Below are positions 29,287 through 40,934 of a stretch of 64,000 bases of DNA, one piece after another. The notes beneath the pieces were generated by a model. That model searched no databases, had not been told where the DNA came from, and saw only the letters and a list, made by a program, of their open reading frames with translations. The stretch spans positions 1-64,000 of the forward strand of contig JAIVEQ010000014.1 in NCBI GenBank assembly GCA_023838465.1. Direction: 5' to 3'. The translations under genes were made by a program, and so were the position numbers. Every line of letters begins with the position of its first letter. Position 1 is the stretch's first letter. Source of the stretch: Candidatus Thiodiazotropha sp. GTDB lineage: Bacteria; Pseudomonadota; Gammaproteobacteria; Chromatiales; Chromatiaceae.

Positions 29287-30384
29287 ATGTCTGGCAATAG
29301 TATCGGCAAGCTGTTTACAGTGACATCGTTTGGTGAGTCTCATGGTCCGGCTATTGGCTGTATTGTGGATGGTTGTCCACCAGGATTGACACTCTCTGCC
29401 AGTGATCTTCAGCACGACCTGGATCGACGCAAGCCTGGTACCTCCCGTCACACCACTCAAAGACGGGAAGCGGACGAGGTAGAGATTCTTTCCGGTGTAT
29501 TTGAAGGTAGAACCACCGGTACACCGATTGGCTTGATCATTCACAATACCGATCAGCGATCAAAGGACTATTCCGAGATCATGGATCGCTTCCGACCCGG
29601 ACACGCTGACTACACTTATAACCAGAAATATGGATTTCGTGACTACCGCGGCGGCGGTCGTTCATCGGCACGCGAGACGGCCATGCGCGTCGCGGCCGGT
29701 GGTATTGCCAAGAAATATCTACGCGAACGCTATGGCATTCAGATCCGTGGCTATCTCTCCCAGCTTGGACCGATCAAGGTGGAGAAACTCGATTGGGATC
29801 AAGTGGAAAAGAATCCGTTTTTCTCGCCCGATGAGGACAAGGTCGTGGAAATGGAGTCTTATATGGATACCCTGCGTAAAGCGGGAAATTCCGTCGGGGC
29901 TCGCATCAATGTCGTTGCCAGCGGCATGCCAGCTGGATTGGGTGAGCCTATCTTCGATCGTCTTGACGCAGAACTGGCGCACGCCCTGATGAGCATCAAC
30001 GCAGTAAAGGGCGTGGAACTGGGAGATGGTTTTCGGTGCGTCGAGCAAAAAGGCACTGAACACAGGGATGAGATGACCCCTGACGGATTTCTCAGTAATC
30101 ATGCCGGTGGGGTCTTGGGTGGGATCTCCAGCGGACAGGATCTGCTGGCTTCAATTGCACTCAAGCCCACCTCAAGCCTGCGTCTGCCGGGTCAGACTGT
30201 AAATCGTACAGGTGAACCGGTTGAGGTGGTGACGAAAGGACGTCACGATCCCTGTGTCGGGATTCGTGCCACACCGATCGCAGAGGCGATGATGGCCATT
30301 GTCGTGATGGACCATCTGCTACGCCATCGTGGACAGAATATGGATGTCCAGTCTGGTTTGACGGATCTTGGATCGAATCAATAA
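29287..30384 (+). CDS. aroC: chorismate synthase
   Basis: The protein of about 365 residues starts [20 protein letters not shown] and has the family strings [31 protein letters not shown] and [10 protein letters not shown]. It turns EPSP into chorismate with reduced FMN as cofactor, the branch point for aromatic amino acids and folate. The frame is open from 29263, but ATG 29287 gives the family N-terminus and has AGGGA before it. The MFS gene begins within a few bases of its stop. Confidence 0.96.
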   Translation: MSGNSIGKLFTVTSFGESHGPAIGCIVDGCPPGLTLSASDLQHDLDRRKPGTSRHTTQRREADEVEILSGVFEGRTTGTPIGLIIHNTDQRSKDYSEIMDRFRPGHADYTYNQKYGFRDYRGGGRSSARETAMRVAAGGIAKKYLRERYGIQIRGYLSQLGPIKVEKLDWDQVEKNPFFSPDEDKVVEMESYMDTLRKAGNSVGARINVVASGMPAGLGEPIFDRLDAELAHALMSINAVKGVELGDGFRCVEQKGTEHRDEMTPDGFLSNHAGGVLGGISSGQDLLASIALKPTSSLRLPGQTVNRTGEPVEVVTKGRHDPCVGIRATPIAEAMMAIVVMDHLLRHRGQNMDVQSGLTDLGSNQ

Positions 30385-30388
30385 AAGG

Positions 30389-31531
30389 ATGCCTTACTGG
30401 CGCCTCTCCGGGTTTTACTTCTTCTACTTCGCATCGCTAGGTGCCTTGGTGCCCTTCTGGGGGCTCTATCTGCAAGCACGGGATTTCTCACCAGTAGAGA
30501 TTGGTGAGCTGATGGCCGTGATCATGGCCACCAAATTGATTGCACCCTACATCTGGGGCTGGATCAGTGACCATACAGGTCATCGTATGCCCATCGTACG
30601 GTTGGCCTCTCTGCTCTCTGCGATCTCCTTCCTGGGGATCTTCTTTGCAGATGGTTTCTTCTCGCTAGCCCTGGTTATGATGCTTTTCAGTTTTTTCTGG
30701 AATGCATCGCTGCCTCAGTTCGAAGCAGTTACCATGAGCTACCTTCAGGAGCGTATTCAGCACTACAGTAGAGTCCGGCTTTGGGGGTCGATCGGTTTCA
30801 TTCTTACCGTTGTTGCCTTAGGCTTTCTGTTGGATGAGTGGGGTGTCGAATGGGTGCCGAAAATCGTACTGCTCCTCTATTTCGGTATCTTTCTTTTCAG
30901 TCTAATAGTGCCTGAAAATGACGCCGACATGCCTGCCCACGACCAGGGATCCATTTTACAGGTGCTCAAACGTGGCGATATCATCGCTTTTCTTCTGGCC
31001 TGCTTTTTCATGCAGGCAAGCCATGGCGCCTATTACGCTTTTTACTCCATCTATATGGAAAAGGTGGGCTATTCCAGTATTGTGATTGGTCTACTTTGGG
31101 CGCTCGGGGTCATTGCAGAGGTGCTGGTCTTCCTTGTCATGCATCAACTGCTGCATCGATGGGGTGCAAGAAAGGTCCTTATTGCCAGTCTTGCTATGGC
31201 TGTGGTGCGCTGGATACTGGTTGGTTCGGCACCTGAAAACCTGTTGCTTGTGCTATTGGCGCAGGTGATGCACGCAGCCACTTTTGGCACCTTTCATGCT
31301 GCTGCCATCCATATGGTGCATCACTACTTCGTCGGACGCCATCAGGGAAGAGGTCAGGCACTCTATAGCAGTATCAGCTTTGGTGCAGGTGGTGCCTTTG
31401 GCAGCCTGTTGAGTGGCTATTTATGGATTGGCATCGGGGCTGCAGCTACCTATTGGGTTGCAGCAGGCTATGCATTGCTGGCACTCGTTATTGCCTGGCG
31501 ATGGATTGATCGTGAGACACTACACTATTGA
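30389..31531 (+). CDS. HcaT-like MFS transporter
   Basis: The protein of about 380 residues has 12 helices and starts MPYWRLSGFYFFYFASLGALVPFWGLYL, the pattern of the 3-phenylpropionate/H+ symporter HcaT group. The signature GWISDHTGHRMP lies after helix 2. The substrate is not certain. TTG 30368 is in frame upstream and overlaps aroC; ATG 30389 fits the family better although AAGG lies unusually close to it. A terminator follows 58 bases after the stop. Confidence 0.8.
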   Translation: MPYWRLSGFYFFYFASLGALVPFWGLYLQARDFSPVEIGELMAVIMATKLIAPYIWGWISDHTGHRMPIVRLASLLSAISFLGIFFADGFFSLALVMMLFSFFWNASLPQFEAVTMSYLQERIQHYSRVRLWGSIGFILTVVALGFLLDEWGVEWVPKIVLLLYFGIFLFSLIVPENDADMPAHDQGSILQVLKRGDIIAFLLACFFMQASHGAYYAFYSIYMEKVGYSSIVIGLLWALGVIAEVLVFLVMHQLLHRWGARKVLIASLAMAVVRWILVGSAPENLLLVLLAQVMHAATFGTFHAAAIHMVHHYFVGRHQGRGQALYSSISFGAGGAFGSLLSGYLWIGIGAAATYWVAAGYALLALVIAWRWIDRETLHY

Positions 31532-31588
31532 CAGTTGTCGAGTTGAGCAGTAAGTTGCCCGCCTGTTGCACTGCAACATATTCATTTG

Positions 31589-31613
31589 ACCTGAATCCGT
31601 GGATTCAGGTTTT
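31589..31613 (+). terminator. Rho-independent terminator after the MFS gene
   Basis: ACCTGAATCC pairs with GGATTCAGGT around a short GT loop, followed by TTTTC. It separates the aroC-MFS unit from ndk. Confidence 0.7.
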
Positions 31614-31655
31614 CATTTGATCTTCATCAGTAATGATTGACCCAGGAGCTACTCA

Positions 31656-32084
31656 ATGGCCATTGAACAAACCTTTTCCATTATAAAACCGGATGCTGTT
31701 GCGAAGAACCTGATCGGTCAGATCTACAGTCGTTTTGAAGGGGCCGGATTGAAGATCTTAGCCTCCCGTATGCTTCATCTTAGTCGTGAACAGGCAGGTG
31801 AGTTCTATGCAGTACACAAAGAGCGCCCCTTCTACAATGATCTGATCGATTTCATGACATCCGGACCCGTCATGGTTCAGGTACTCGAGGGAGAGGGTGC
31901 TATATCCCGTAACCGTGAAATCATGGGTGCCACCAATCCTCAAGAGGCTGCACCGGGTACCATTCGAGCCGACTTCGCCGAAACAGTGGATGAAAATGCT
32001 GTGCATGGATCTGACGGTCCGGATACAGCAAAGGTTGAAATCAGCTTCTTCTTTCCTGAGGGTGTTTGTAAAAGGACTCGTTAG
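31656..32084 (+). CDS. ndk: nucleoside diphosphate kinase
   Basis: The 142-residue protein has the start [14 protein letters not shown] and the catalytic histidine motif NAVHGSD at about residue 118. It moves phosphate from ATP to other NDPs through a phosphohistidine. The ribosome-binding site AGGAGC lies seven bases before ATG. It appears to be its own transcription unit between two hairpins. Confidence 0.96.
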   Translation: MAIEQTFSIIKPDAVAKNLIGQIYSRFEGAGLKILASRMLHLSREQAGEFYAVHKERPFYNDLIDFMTSGPVMVQVLEGEGAISRNREIMGATNPQEAAPGTIRADFAETVDENAVHGSDGPDTAKVEISFFFPEGVCKRTR

Positions 32085-32123
32085 GTCTATCTGAACATCA
32101 ATTCCAGCAATGCACAGGGATGA

Positions 32124-32148
32124 ACCCCGAAGGAAGTGCCTTTGGGGT
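32124..32148 (+). terminator. Possible terminator hairpin after ndk
   Basis: ACCCCGAAGG pairs with CCTTTGGGGT (one wobble) around AAGTG, 40 bases after ndk. No T run follows, so function as a terminator is uncertain. Confidence 0.35.
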
Positions 32149-32286
32149 GTGCTGTTGGGGTGATAGAGAAAGATACCAACCAGACGCTGGTGTAGCTGCA
32201 CGGTTTTTTTTTGGACAGACGCTTAATTAAGATATTGAGGCTGTTACGGGTCTTTACTGTGATCTGTTTATTGACTGCAGTTTGAT

Positions 32287-33168
32287 TCAGTAATGTTGAT
32301 TGCCCCTGAACAGCAACATTTCACGCATTGCCTGTGCAGCGTTTGAAAGTGTACGTTTTCGGTGTGTGACAATGCCAAGCGAGCGACTCAGTTCCAACTC
32401 GGGCACCTTCAAAGATACCAGATGATCATCCAGGAGAATCTCCGGCAGCAGACTCCATCCCAGACCGATTGTGGTCATCATCTTCAGGGTTTCCAGATAA
32501 TCTGTGGCGAGTGAACAATTTACCTGTTTATGGTGGCTTGAGATTCGTTGCTCCACCAATGTTCGGGTATAGGTTCCACGGGTTGGTAATACGGCCGGGT
32601 AGTGTAAAAGCTCATTCAGGCTCACTTGATGAAGTTTTGCCAATGGATGATCCATGCCTACCACTACTTTTAAGGGGTCTAGCCAAATCGTCTTGCTACG
32701 CAAGGCATCGGCAGGCTTCAACGGCAGTGTCACAACGGCCAGTTCCAGTTCGCCATGTTCCACTGATTGACAGGCTTTTTCCGACTCCATGAAATGGATA
32801 TCCAGTTCGACTTGAGGGTTGGAATCGGTATAACTACGCAGCACAGCAGGCAGTCGATGTAGACCGATATGGTGACTGGTGCCCATCGCCAATCGACCGG
32901 CAATCCTTCCCGATAGATTGGACAGCTCACGCCGAATATCGGTGAGTTCATGGATGATCCGCTTGGCTCTGGGTAGTAGATGTCGTCCGGCTTCGGTGAG
33001 AAAGACCTGCCTGCCCATGCGATCAAAGAGCCGGATGGAGAGTTCATTTTCCAGTCCGGCAATACGTTTACTGATTGCAGGTTGGGTCAAGTAGAGGGAT
33101 TCGGCGGCCTGGGAGAATGATCCGTCATGGGCTACTTGTACAAAAGCACGAAGGGCATTTAATTCCAT
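32287..33168 (-). CDS. LysR-family transcription regulator beside leuCDB
   Basis: The 293-residue protein has the LysR helix-turn-helix at its N-terminus (MELNALRAFVQVAHDGSFSQ, AAESLYLTQPAISKRIAGLE) and a substrate-binding domain with VELDIHFMESEKACQSVEHGELELAVVTLPL. It is divergent from leuC with only 119 bases between starts, as in Pseudomonas where a LysR gene precedes leuC. It therefore probably controls leuCDB and itself. The effector is unknown. The shared gap is AT-rich, but I could not define a unique T-N11-A box. Confidence 0.9.
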   Translation of the reverse strand: MELNALRAFVQVAHDGSFSQAAESLYLTQPAISKRIAGLENELSIRLFDRMGRQVFLTEAGRHLLPRAKRIIHELTDIRRELSNLSGRIAGRLAMGTSHHIGLHRLPAVLRSYTDSNPQVELDIHFMESEKACQSVEHGELELAVVTLPLKPADALRSKTIWLDPLKVVVGMDHPLAKLHQVSLNELLHYPAVLPTRGTYTRTLVEQRISSHHKQVNCSLATDYLETLKMMTTIGLGWSLLPEILLDDHLVSLKVPELELSRSLGIVTHRKRTLSNAAQAMREMLLFRGNQHY

Positions 33169-33287
33169 ATCTATTCCTGTAAAGAATGGAAAAAATAAAA
33201 ATTATGAATTTGTATTATGTAGCACACTGCCCTATGTTTTTAAACCTGAGTCCAGGTGATCAATTGAGATATATGAGGTTATGAGAG

Positions 33288-34709
33288 ATGAGTGCCAAAA
33301 CCCTTTACGATAAACTCTGGGAATCCCATCTGGTGCAGATTGATGATGATGGCACCGCATTGATCTATATCGATCGTCATCTAGTACATGAGGTGACCTC
33401 ACCCCAAGCATTCGAAGGATTACGTCTGGCTGAACGTGAGCCCTGGCGGGTCGACGCCAACCTGGCGACACCGGATCACAATGTACCTACTACCGAACGT
33501 GCAGGCGGCGTAGAGGCCATTGAGGATCCTATCTCTCGCACTCAGGTCGAGACGCTGGATGCAAACTGTCGTGAATTTGGTATTCCTGAATTCGAGATGC
33601 TCGACACACGCCAGGGTATTGTCCATGTTGTGGGTCCGGAGCAGGGCGCGACTCTGCCAGGGATGACAGTGGTGTGTGGTGACTCCCATACCTCCACCCA
33701 TGGTGCGATGGGTGCACTGGCATTTGGTATCGGTACTTCTGAGGTCGAGCATGTGCTTGCTACACAGTGCCTTATCCAGAAGAAGTCAAAGGCAATGCAG
33801 GTCCGGGTCGAAGGCAAGGCAGGGCCTGGTGTGACCGCCAAGGATATTGTTTTGGCGATAATCGGTGAGATCGGCACTGCGGGGGGTACCGGTTATGCGA
33901 TAGAGTTCGCGGGCTCCGTAATTGAGGATCTTTCCATAGAAGGACGGCTCACGCTGTGTAACATGGCGATTGAAGCGGGGGCAAGAGCAGGCTTTGTCGC
34001 AGTCGATGACAAAACCATCGACTATGTCAGGGGACGTCCCTATGCCCCTAATAGTGATCAATGGGAGCGTGCCGTGGCCAACTGGCGGACACTGCATAGC
34101 GATGAAGGTGCTGAGTTTCACCGTGTAGTGACACTGGATGCCGCGGCTATCAAGCCCCAAGTGACCTGGGGAACCTCACCTGAGATGGTTGTGGGTATCG
34201 ATGATTCGGTACCCAATCCTGCGGATGAGCCAGACAGTGTGAAGGCGGAAGGGATGGGTCGTGCATTAGACTACATGGGGCTTAAAGCCGGCACCCCGAT
34301 GAGCGATATCAGTCTGGACAAGATTTTTATTGGTTCATGTACCAATTCACGTATAGAAGATCTACGGGCAGCGGCGCAGATAGCCAATGGCCGGCGAGTG
34401 GCAGCGAATATTAAGTTGGCGCTGGTGGTTCCGGGGTCAGGTTTGGTTAAGGCCCAGGCGGAACAGGAGGGACTTGATCGGATCTTTACCAAGGCTGGCT
34501 TTGAATGGCGTGAACCGGGATGTTCGATGTGTCTTGCCATGAATGCAGATCGTTTATCACCGGGGGAACGCTGCGCTTCCACCTCCAACCGTAACTTCGA
34601 GGGTAGACAGGGGCAGGGAGGCCGCACCCATCTAGTCAGTCCAGCGATGGCCGCCGCCGCTGCTGTGAGCGGCCACTTTATCGATGTGGCTACCCTGATT
34701 AAAAAATAA
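33288..34709 (+). CDS. leuC: 3-isopropylmalate dehydratase large subunit
   Basis: The 473-residue protein carries the aconitase-type iron-sulfur ligands: GSCTNSR and the paired cysteines in [10 protein letters not shown]. The start [14 protein letters not shown] and [17 protein letters not shown] region are typical. With LeuD it isomerises 2- to 3-isopropylmalate in leucine synthesis. leuD begins 28 bases after it, followed by leuB and asd, an operon-like run matching Pseudomonas. Confidence 0.97.
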   Translation: MSAKTLYDKLWESHLVQIDDDGTALIYIDRHLVHEVTSPQAFEGLRLAEREPWRVDANLATPDHNVPTTERAGGVEAIEDPISRTQVETLDANCREFGIPEFEMLDTRQGIVHVVGPEQGATLPGMTVVCGDSHTSTHGAMGALAFGIGTSEVEHVLATQCLIQKKSKAMQVRVEGKAGPGVTAKDIVLAIIGEIGTAGGTGYAIEFAGSVIEDLSIEGRLTLCNMAIEAGARAGFVAVDDKTIDYVRGRPYAPNSDQWERAVANWRTLHSDEGAEFHRVVTLDAAAIKPQVTWGTSPEMVVGIDDSVPNPADEPDSVKAEGMGRALDYMGLKAGTPMSDISLDKIFIGSCTNSRIEDLRAAAQIANGRRVAANIKLALVVPGSGLVKAQAEQEGLDRIFTKAGFEWREPGCSMCLAMNADRLSPGERCASTSNRNFEGRQGQGGRTHLVSPAMAAAAAVSGHFIDVATLIKK

Positions 34710-34737
34710 TAAACAGTTCGGAAAAGAGGATTATACA

Positions 34738-35379
34738 ATGCAAAAATTTGAGATATTCACAGGCATTGTCTGCCCCTTGGATAGATCCAATGTAGACACA
34801 GATGCCATTATTCCGAAACAGTTTCTGAAGTCGATTAAACGTTCAGGCTTTGGTCCCAACCTGTTTGATGAGTGGCGTTATCTTGACCAGGGTGAACCAG
34901 GGATGGATAACAGTAAAAGGTCTGTTAATTCGGATTTCGTACTAAATGATATCCGCTACAAAGGTGCACAAATACTCTTAACAAGAAAGAATTTCGGGTG
35001 TGGGTCATCCCGTGAACATGCTCCCTGGGCGCTGGAGGATTACGGATTTCGGGTAATTCTAGCCCCAAGTTATGCTGACATATTCTTTAATAACTGCTTT
35101 AAGAATGGTCTTCTTCCAGTAGTTTTAGAAGAGAAAACTATTGATGATCTTTTTCGCTTGGCCGGTGATGACCAGGCATTGGAGATGACCGTTGATCTGC
35201 ACAAGCAAGCACTGGTTATAGGCGATGAGCGGATTATGTTTGAGGTGGACCCCTTTCGAAAACACTGTCTGCTTAATGGCTTGGATGATATTGGTCTTAC
35301 ACTGCAAAAAGTTGATGCCATCAAGGCGTATGAAAAGCGAAGAAAAAGTGAGGCGCCTTGGCTGTTTCATGGTGGGTGA
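34738..35379 (+). CDS. leuD: 3-isopropylmalate dehydratase small subunit
   Basis: The 213-residue protein has the swivel-domain motif [14 protein letters not shown] and starts [24 protein letters not shown]. It is the partner of LeuC. Length matches the family. The 124-base gap to leuB is AT-rich and could hold an internal promoter. Confidence 0.97.
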   Translation: MQKFEIFTGIVCPLDRSNVDTDAIIPKQFLKSIKRSGFGPNLFDEWRYLDQGEPGMDNSKRSVNSDFVLNDIRYKGAQILLTRKNFGCGSSREHAPWALEDYGFRVILAPSYADIFFNNCFKNGLLPVVLEEKTIDDLFRLAGDDQALEMTVDLHKQALVIGDERIMFEVDPFRKHCLLNGLDDIGLTLQKVDAIKAYEKRRKSEAPWLFHGG

Positions 35380-35503
35380 TCAATCATGCCGTAAAATTCT
35401 TTGAGTTGATTGTAAATAAGTTAATATAATATATTGAATTACAACGTAAATAACCCACTAGTAATTTCTCAATTTGTGGTGGGGCTACTTCAGGTGATTA
35501 AAG

Positions 35504-36580
35504 ATGAGTAAGAGTATTCTGATACTGCCGGGTGACGGAATAGGCCCTGAAATTGTCGCAGAAGCGGTCAAAGTGTTGGCGTCGCTCCGCGATAATTATG
35601 GGCTGGACATCGATCTAGATGAGGCACTGGTTGGCGGTGCGGCGATTGATGCCACTGGTGGACCGCTGCCTGATGCAACCTTGGATCTGGCAAAAGAGGC
35701 TGATGCCCTTTTACTCGGTGCTGTTGGGGGCCCAAAGTGGGAGGCATTGGATATCTCAATACGTCCGGAAAAGGGGTTGTTGGGTCTACGATCCTCGCTC
35801 AATCTTTTTGCAAATCTTCGCCCTGCCATCCTCTACCCGCAATTGGCGGATGCCTCCAGCCTCAAGGCCGACATTGTCGCGGGTCTTGATATCATGATTG
35901 TGCGTGAGCTGACAGGTGGCATCTATTTTGGTCATCCGCGTGGTATCCGGGAATTGGATAGTGGTGAAAGACAAGGTTTTAACACACTGGTCTATAGTGA
36001 GTCCGAAATCGACCGTATCGCCCGGGTGGCTTTCGATATTGCAAAAAAACGCGGCAAGCGGGTCTGCTCTGTTGATAAGGCGAACGTGCTTGAATGTACG
36101 GAATTATGGCGTGAAGTAGTGAGCCGAATCGGTGAAGAACATCCCGATGTGGAATTGAGTCATATGTATGTAGACAATGCAGCCATGCAACTGGTGAAAT
36201 GGCCAAAACAGTTCGATGTGATGGTGACGACCAATATGTTTGGCGATATCCTGTCTGATTGCGCGGCGATGTTAACAGGCTCTATTGGCATGCTGCCCTC
36301 TGCATCTTTGGATGAGCAGGGTAAGGGTATGTATGAGCCGATACACGGATCGGCACCGGATATAGCGGGTAAAGGTACAGCAAATCCCCTGGCGACCATA
36401 CTTTCCGTCGCAATGATGTTGCGATACAGCTTGGATGAACCGGCAATGGCAGATCGTATCGAACGTGCTGTGGATAAGGTTTTGGATGATGGCTTGCGCA
36501 CACCGGATATCATGTCGGATGAGATGACTGAAGTGGGCTGTGAGGCGATGGGTGATGCTATTGTTGCGGCAATAGATTAA
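35504..36580 (+). CDS. leuB: 3-isopropylmalate dehydrogenase
   Basis: The 358-residue protein begins with [19 protein letters not shown] and contains the conserved signature [26 protein letters not shown], together with the arginine and lysine residues that bind isopropylmalate. It oxidises 3-isopropylmalate to the oxo acid using NAD. It stands third in leuC-leuD-leuB and precedes asd. Confidence 0.97.
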   Translation: MSKSILILPGDGIGPEIVAEAVKVLASLRDNYGLDIDLDEALVGGAAIDATGGPLPDATLDLAKEADALLLGAVGGPKWEALDISIRPEKGLLGLRSSLNLFANLRPAILYPQLADASSLKADIVAGLDIMIVRELTGGIYFGHPRGIRELDSGERQGFNTLVYSESEIDRIARVAFDIAKKRGKRVCSVDKANVLECTELWREVVSRIGEEHPDVELSHMYVDNAAMQLVKWPKQFDVMVTTNMFGDILSDCAAMLTGSIGMLPSASLDEQGKGMYEPIHGSAPDIAGKGTANPLATILSVAMMLRYSLDEPAMADRIERAVDKVLDDGLRTPDIMSDEMTEVGCEAMGDAIVAAID

Positions 36581-36690
36581 TTATGCTTTTTTAATGTTGA
36601 ATTTTGAATTATTGCGCGGGTAAGCTCTATTTGAATATGCGCGTTCTATTCTAATTTCACGATTCAAAAATACTTTTTGGGTTTTTTAAG

Positions 36691-37806
36691 ATGAAACGAG
36701 TTGGATTTGTTGGTTGGCGAGGCATGGTGGGATCCGTCCTGATGGGACGAATGCTGGAGGAGAATGATTTTGCCGGGATTGAAGAACCGGTATTCTTCAC
36801 CACTTCTCAGGTAGGGCTGCCAGGACCGGATATTGGCAGGGAGATAGCCCCGCTGAAAGATGCTACTGATATCGATGCCCTGATGAAGATGGAGGCGATC
36901 GTGACCTGTCAGGGTGGTGGCTATACCAATCAGGTCTACGAAAAATTACGTGCTACCGGTTGGAAAGGCTACTGGATTGATGCAGCCTCCAGCTTGCGCA
37001 TGAAAGATCACACGCTGATCGTCCTCGACCCAGTTAACAACTCGGTGATTCGTGAGGGGCTGGCTAACGGCAAAAAAGACTTCATCGGTGGGAATTGCAC
37101 GGTCAGTTTAATGCTGATGGCCCTTGGCGGGTTGTTTCAAGAGGACCTGGTAGAGTGGGTCACATCAATGACCTATCAGGCTGCCTCAGGAGCGGGTGCG
37201 AAAAACATGCGCGAGCTGATCAGTCAGATGGGTGCTGTCGAAAAGGCGGTACAGGAAAAATTAGCCAACCCTGCCTCTGCTATCCTCGAGATCGACAGAG
37301 AAGTTGCAGAGACGCTGCGAAGTGACGGTTTTCCAACTGACAATTTTGGTGCCGCTTTAGCCGGGAGCCTAATTCCATGGATCGATGTGCCGTTGGATAA
37401 TGGTCAGAGCAAAGAGGAATGGAAGGGATTTGTTGAAACCAACAAGATTTTGGGACGAAGTGATAATCCTGTTCCAATTGATGGAACTTGTGTACGCATC
37501 GGCTCCATGCGATGCCATAGTCAGGCATTGACCATAAAGTTACGTAGTGATGTGCCGATAGACGAAGTGGAGTCGATACTGGATGATGCCAACAGTTGGG
37601 CAAAGGTTATTCCGAATGAACGGGATATCACAGTACGAGAATTAAATCCGGCCCAGGTTACAGGTTCATTGACTGTCCCAGTCGGGCGTCTGAGGAAAAT
37701 GAACCTGGGTACTGAGTATCTCAATGCCTTTACTGTAGGTGATCAGCTCTTATGGGGTGCTGCGGAACCACTGCGACGAATGCTAAGGATTCTGCTGGAA
37801 GGATGA
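36691..37806 (+). CDS. asd: aspartate-semialdehyde dehydrogenase
   Basis: The 371-residue protein starts [21 protein letters not shown] and has the catalytic cysteine in GGNCTVSLM at about residue 134, and a C-terminal domain with [16 protein letters not shown] that carries the catalytic His. It converts aspartyl phosphate (made by LysC, encoded elsewhere in this window) to the semialdehyde. The form is the gram-negative type. A strong terminator follows. Confidence 0.97.
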   Translation: MKRVGFVGWRGMVGSVLMGRMLEENDFAGIEEPVFFTTSQVGLPGPDIGREIAPLKDATDIDALMKMEAIVTCQGGGYTNQVYEKLRATGWKGYWIDAASSLRMKDHTLIVLDPVNNSVIREGLANGKKDFIGGNCTVSLMLMALGGLFQEDLVEWVTSMTYQAASGAGAKNMRELISQMGAVEKAVQEKLANPASAILEIDREVAETLRSDGFPTDNFGAALAGSLIPWIDVPLDNGQSKEEWKGFVETNKILGRSDNPVPIDGTCVRIGSMRCHSQALTIKLRSDVPIDEVESILDDANSWAKVIPNERDITVRELNPAQVTGSLTVPVGRLRKMNLGTEYLNAFTVGDQLLWGAAEPLRRMLRILLEG

Positions 37807-37840
37807 ATTGCTGACAGATTTTATCTGGAGAAGCACATTT

Positions 37841-37880
37841 AACCCCGTCGTAGAGTCGATCGACTGACGACGGGGTTTTC
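37841..37880 (+). terminator. Rho-independent terminator after asd
   Basis: AACCCCGTCGT pairs perfectly with ACGACGGGGTT over 11 bp, followed by TTTTC. It ends the leuCDB-asd unit; the rest of the gap to fimV (341 bases in all) holds the fimV promoter region and no other gene that I can see. Confidence 0.85.
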
Positions 37881-38147
37881 TATTTGGAGTGTAATTAGGG
37901 CTAATTTAAAGGTGAAAAACTCGACCTAATTCTCACTTTGGGTAGTCGCTGGCTAGCTGTGGAGTGGTAAAGCAGAAAATAGTGTGAAGATCATTGAAGT
38001 TTTGGTAAAAAGATCATTCATCAGCTATAGTTAGCGACTAATTGTTAAGTTTATTCTAAACCTATCGGGACTGTTCAGCGGGCCTTTTCGTCCACTGTGC
38101 CGGAACGAGTTTGACCGGTAGGGTATGTTTTCTGGCAAGGAGGAAGC

Positions 38148-40868
38148 ATGATTCGTAAGCTGTCTCTGGCAGTGGCTGTCGCAACAGCCCTATCACCCAT
38201 TGGTGCTCTGGCTCTCGGATTGGGTGAAATACATCCCCAATCGGCGCTCAACCAGACTTTTAAGGCCGATATCGATCTGCTTTCTGTCACCCAGGAAGAA
38301 CTGCAGGATGTTCGTGTCTCGCTGGCCTCCCTAGAGGCCTTTAACAAAGCAGGTATGGATAGACCCTTTCTGCTGACCGGTCTGAAGTTCGCGCCTATGT
38401 TATCGCCATCAGGTAAACCGGTGATATCAATTTCCAGTTCTGATGCCATACGGGAGCCCTTCCTGAATTTCCTGGTTGAAGTGAATTGGCCTAAAGGAAG
38501 GTTGGTGCGCGAATATACGGTGCTGCTGGATCCACCGGTGACGCTAAGACGAGCTCCGCAATCGATCTCTACCCCAGTAACGAAAACAGCACCTTCTCGC
38601 AGTACAGCCATCGCACGAACAGAGACGGCGAGCTCCTCCATGAGTAGTGGCGATGCCAGAGAATATGGTCCGGTGCAGCCCAATGACAATCTCTGGAAAA
38701 TCGCGAAGCAGATGCAGCGGTCAGAGGAGTCTGTCGAACAGGTGATGATGGCCCTGCAACGCCACAACCCGTCGGCCTTTATCAAAAACAATGTTAATAA
38801 CCTCAAAGTGGGCAAGATATTGCGCCTGCCTGAGGATGCCGATGTTACTTCTCTTTCGAAACGTGAGGCTCTTAATGAGTTTCTTGCACAAACACAGGCG
38901 TGGCGCTCAGACCGTGCGGGTGTCTCTACAAAACCGTCGGTTGACAAGAAGCCCAGTAGAGCCGCGCCAAAAGATGAAGACCAGCTCAAATTAATCTCCG
39001 CCAAACCAGGTGCCGGAGAAGCAGCTGACCGGGAGGGCATGGCTGAATCCAGTAACGATCTTGACCGACTGCAGCAGGAGATCATGCTTGTCAGGGAGTC
39101 CAATGAAGGGGCTCTGCAAGAGAATGATACATTACGGACCCGCGTTCAGGAGCTCGAGAAACAGATCCAGGATATTCAGCGTCTACTGACACTGAAGAGT
39201 GATCAACTCTCTGAGATCCAAACGGCCCAAGATATCGCCTCTGAGAAAATGGAGGAGATGAAGTCGGTTGAACCTGTACCTGCAGAAGAGTCGATGCCGG
39301 CACCTGTGGAAGCAGAAGTAGCAGCTGAGCCTGAGCCTGAGATTGAGCCACAAGCCATGGTTGAGGCTGAGATGCCTGTGGTACCGATTCCAGAAGGTAC
39401 GGTGATCGAAGAAGTCGATATCGAAGCACAAATCGAGGCAGCGCAGCAGCCGGTCATAGCAGAAGAGGAAGTTCCAGCACCAGTGGTTGAGCCAACACCT
39501 GCGCCAACAGCCACAGTTAAACCTCCTGTCACTGCTGAGCAGCCTGTAACACCACCCGTTGTCAAAATGCCACCGAAGAAGGTGTCTTACTTCGATGGCT
39601 TGAAAGAGAACAGCAGCCTCCTGAGTATAGTCGGGGGTGTCACAGTCCTGTTGATCGGTCTATTGTGGATGATCATGCGTCGTCGCAAAGAGGCCGAGGC
39701 TGAGTTTGCAGAGAGTATATTGGTTTCACCTGACAGTGGCGTTGTCGTCAGTGGTAAGGATGATAACAGCTCTCTCACTGCGCCGACCGATGAAACCTCG
39801 TTTATGAGTGATTTCTCACCCAGTGATATCGATGCATTGCAAGATGAAACAGGTGAAGTAGATCCTTTATCCGAAGCTGATGTCTATATAGCGTATGGTC
39901 GTTATCAACAAGCCGAAGAGCTGATAAAGCAGGCGATTGATAAATTTCCGGAGCGGGAAGAGCTCAAACACAAATTGGTTGAGATCTACTTTTCTGCTAA
40001 AAAGCCAAGTGAATTCACATCGCTTGCCCAAGAGTTGCACGATGCGGGTGTAGAGGATAGACAGCCCGATGCCTGGTCGAAAATAGCCGCTATGGGTCAA
40101 GAGTTGGATCCTGGCCATGCATTATTTGCTGGTGCGGCAGGAATGGCTGCCGGTGCTGCTCTTTCCGGTGTTGATGATTTGGATGACTTGGGGCTGGACC
40201 TCAGTTCGGAGACTCTAGGTGGCATGGACGAGCAGCCTCAGATTGAGGCATTACAACAAGCATCCGAAGTTGAGATCGATTCAATGGATCTCAGCGATCT
40301 GGATAACCTTGATGGACTGGATTCTGAAAGTCTTGAAGCCGATCTCTCCTTGGACTCTGAATTCCTCAATAAGATGGAATCGGGTGTTGCGGTCAATGAG
40401 GATTCGGATGCACTTGATATCGACTTGAGCGATCTGGATGTGGATTCAGAACAGGCCAAGGCTGAGACTGAAGAGCCTCTACCTTTTGATCTGGCTGACA
40501 TAGAGGATGATGAGTCACCCTCTCATTCTGTTTCCGCTGAATCCGCTTCAGATGCGATCGAACTTGAGGATTCCGAGTCATTGGATAACCTCGATCTAGA
40601 AAGCATAGAAAAGGAGTTGGAGGGTCTCTCTTCTGATCTGGATAATGAAGATTCGGAACTTGATGAGCTGAGCTTGTTACACAGTCATAGCGAAAATCTG
40701 GATCTTGACTCTACTGATGAGATTACGACCAAATTGGATCTCGCCCGTGCCTATATCGATATGGGTGACAATGAAGGTGCAAAAGGTATCCTTGAAGAAG
40801 TTGCCAGCGAAGGCAGTGAACTGCAGCAGAAAGAGGCCGAGGCGTTATTGAATAATCTCGGTGCCTGA
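38148..40868 (+). CDS. fimV: FimV-like pilus and polarity protein
   Basis: The 906-residue protein has a signal peptide, the N-terminal FimV domain (LGLGEIHPQSALNQTFKADI), a LysM-like peptidoglycan-binding segment (NDNLWKIAKQMQRSEESVEQ), a coiled-coil, a proline/glutamate-rich linker, a single membrane helix (SLLSIVGGVTVLLIGLLWMI, about residue 490) and a very acidic cytoplasmic half ending in a TPR-like FimV C-domain (KLDLARAYIDMGDNEGAKGI). FimV supports type IV pilus secretin assembly and polar placement of motility proteins. The ribosome-binding site GGAGG is strong. It has its own terminator. Confidence 0.93.
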   Translation: MIRKLSLAVAVATALSPIGALALGLGEIHPQSALNQTFKADIDLLSVTQEELQDVRVSLASLEAFNKAGMDRPFLLTGLKFAPMLSPSGKPVISISSSDAIREPFLNFLVEVNWPKGRLVREYTVLLDPPVTLRRAPQSISTPVTKTAPSRSTAIARTETASSSMSSGDAREYGPVQPNDNLWKIAKQMQRSEESVEQVMMALQRHNPSAFIKNNVNNLKVGKILRLPEDADVTSLSKREALNEFLAQTQAWRSDRAGVSTKPSVDKKPSRAAPKDEDQLKLISAKPGAGEAADREGMAESSNDLDRLQQEIMLVRESNEGALQENDTLRTRVQELEKQIQDIQRLLTLKSDQLSEIQTAQDIASEKMEEMKSVEPVPAEESMPAPVEAEVAAEPEPEIEPQAMVEAEMPVVPIPEGTVIEEVDIEAQIEAAQQPVIAEEEVPAPVVEPTPAPTATVKPPVTAEQPVTPPVVKMPPKKVSYFDGLKENSSLLSIVGGVTVLLIGLLWMIMRRRKEAEAEFAESILVSPDSGVVVSGKDDNSSLTAPTDETSFMSDFSPSDIDALQDETGEVDPLSEADVYIAYGRYQQAEELIKQAIDKFPEREELKHKLVEIYFSAKKPSEFTSLAQELHDAGVEDRQPDAWSKIAAMGQELDPGHALFAGAAGMAAGAALSGVDDLDDLGLDLSSETLGGMDEQPQIEALQQASEVEIDSMDLSDLDNLDGLDSESLEADLSLDSEFLNKMESGVAVNEDSDALDIDLSDLDVDSEQAKAETEEPLPFDLADIEDDESPSHSVSAESASDAIELEDSESLDNLDLESIEKELEGLSSDLDNEDSELDELSLLHSHSENLDLDSTDEITTKLDLARAYIDMGDNEGAKGILEEVASEGSELQQKEAEALLNNLGA

Positions 40869-40891
40869 CAGCAACGGTATCTAACGTCAGG

Positions 40892-40919
40892 GGGGCGCAC
40901 TGGGTGCGCCCCTTTTTTT
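40892..40919 (+). terminator. Rho-independent terminator after fimV
   Basis: GGGGCGCAC pairs with GTGCGCCCC around a short loop, followed by seven T. It lies 15 bases before the truA start. Confidence 0.85.
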
Positions 40920-40934
40920 ATTTCAGGGTGGTGC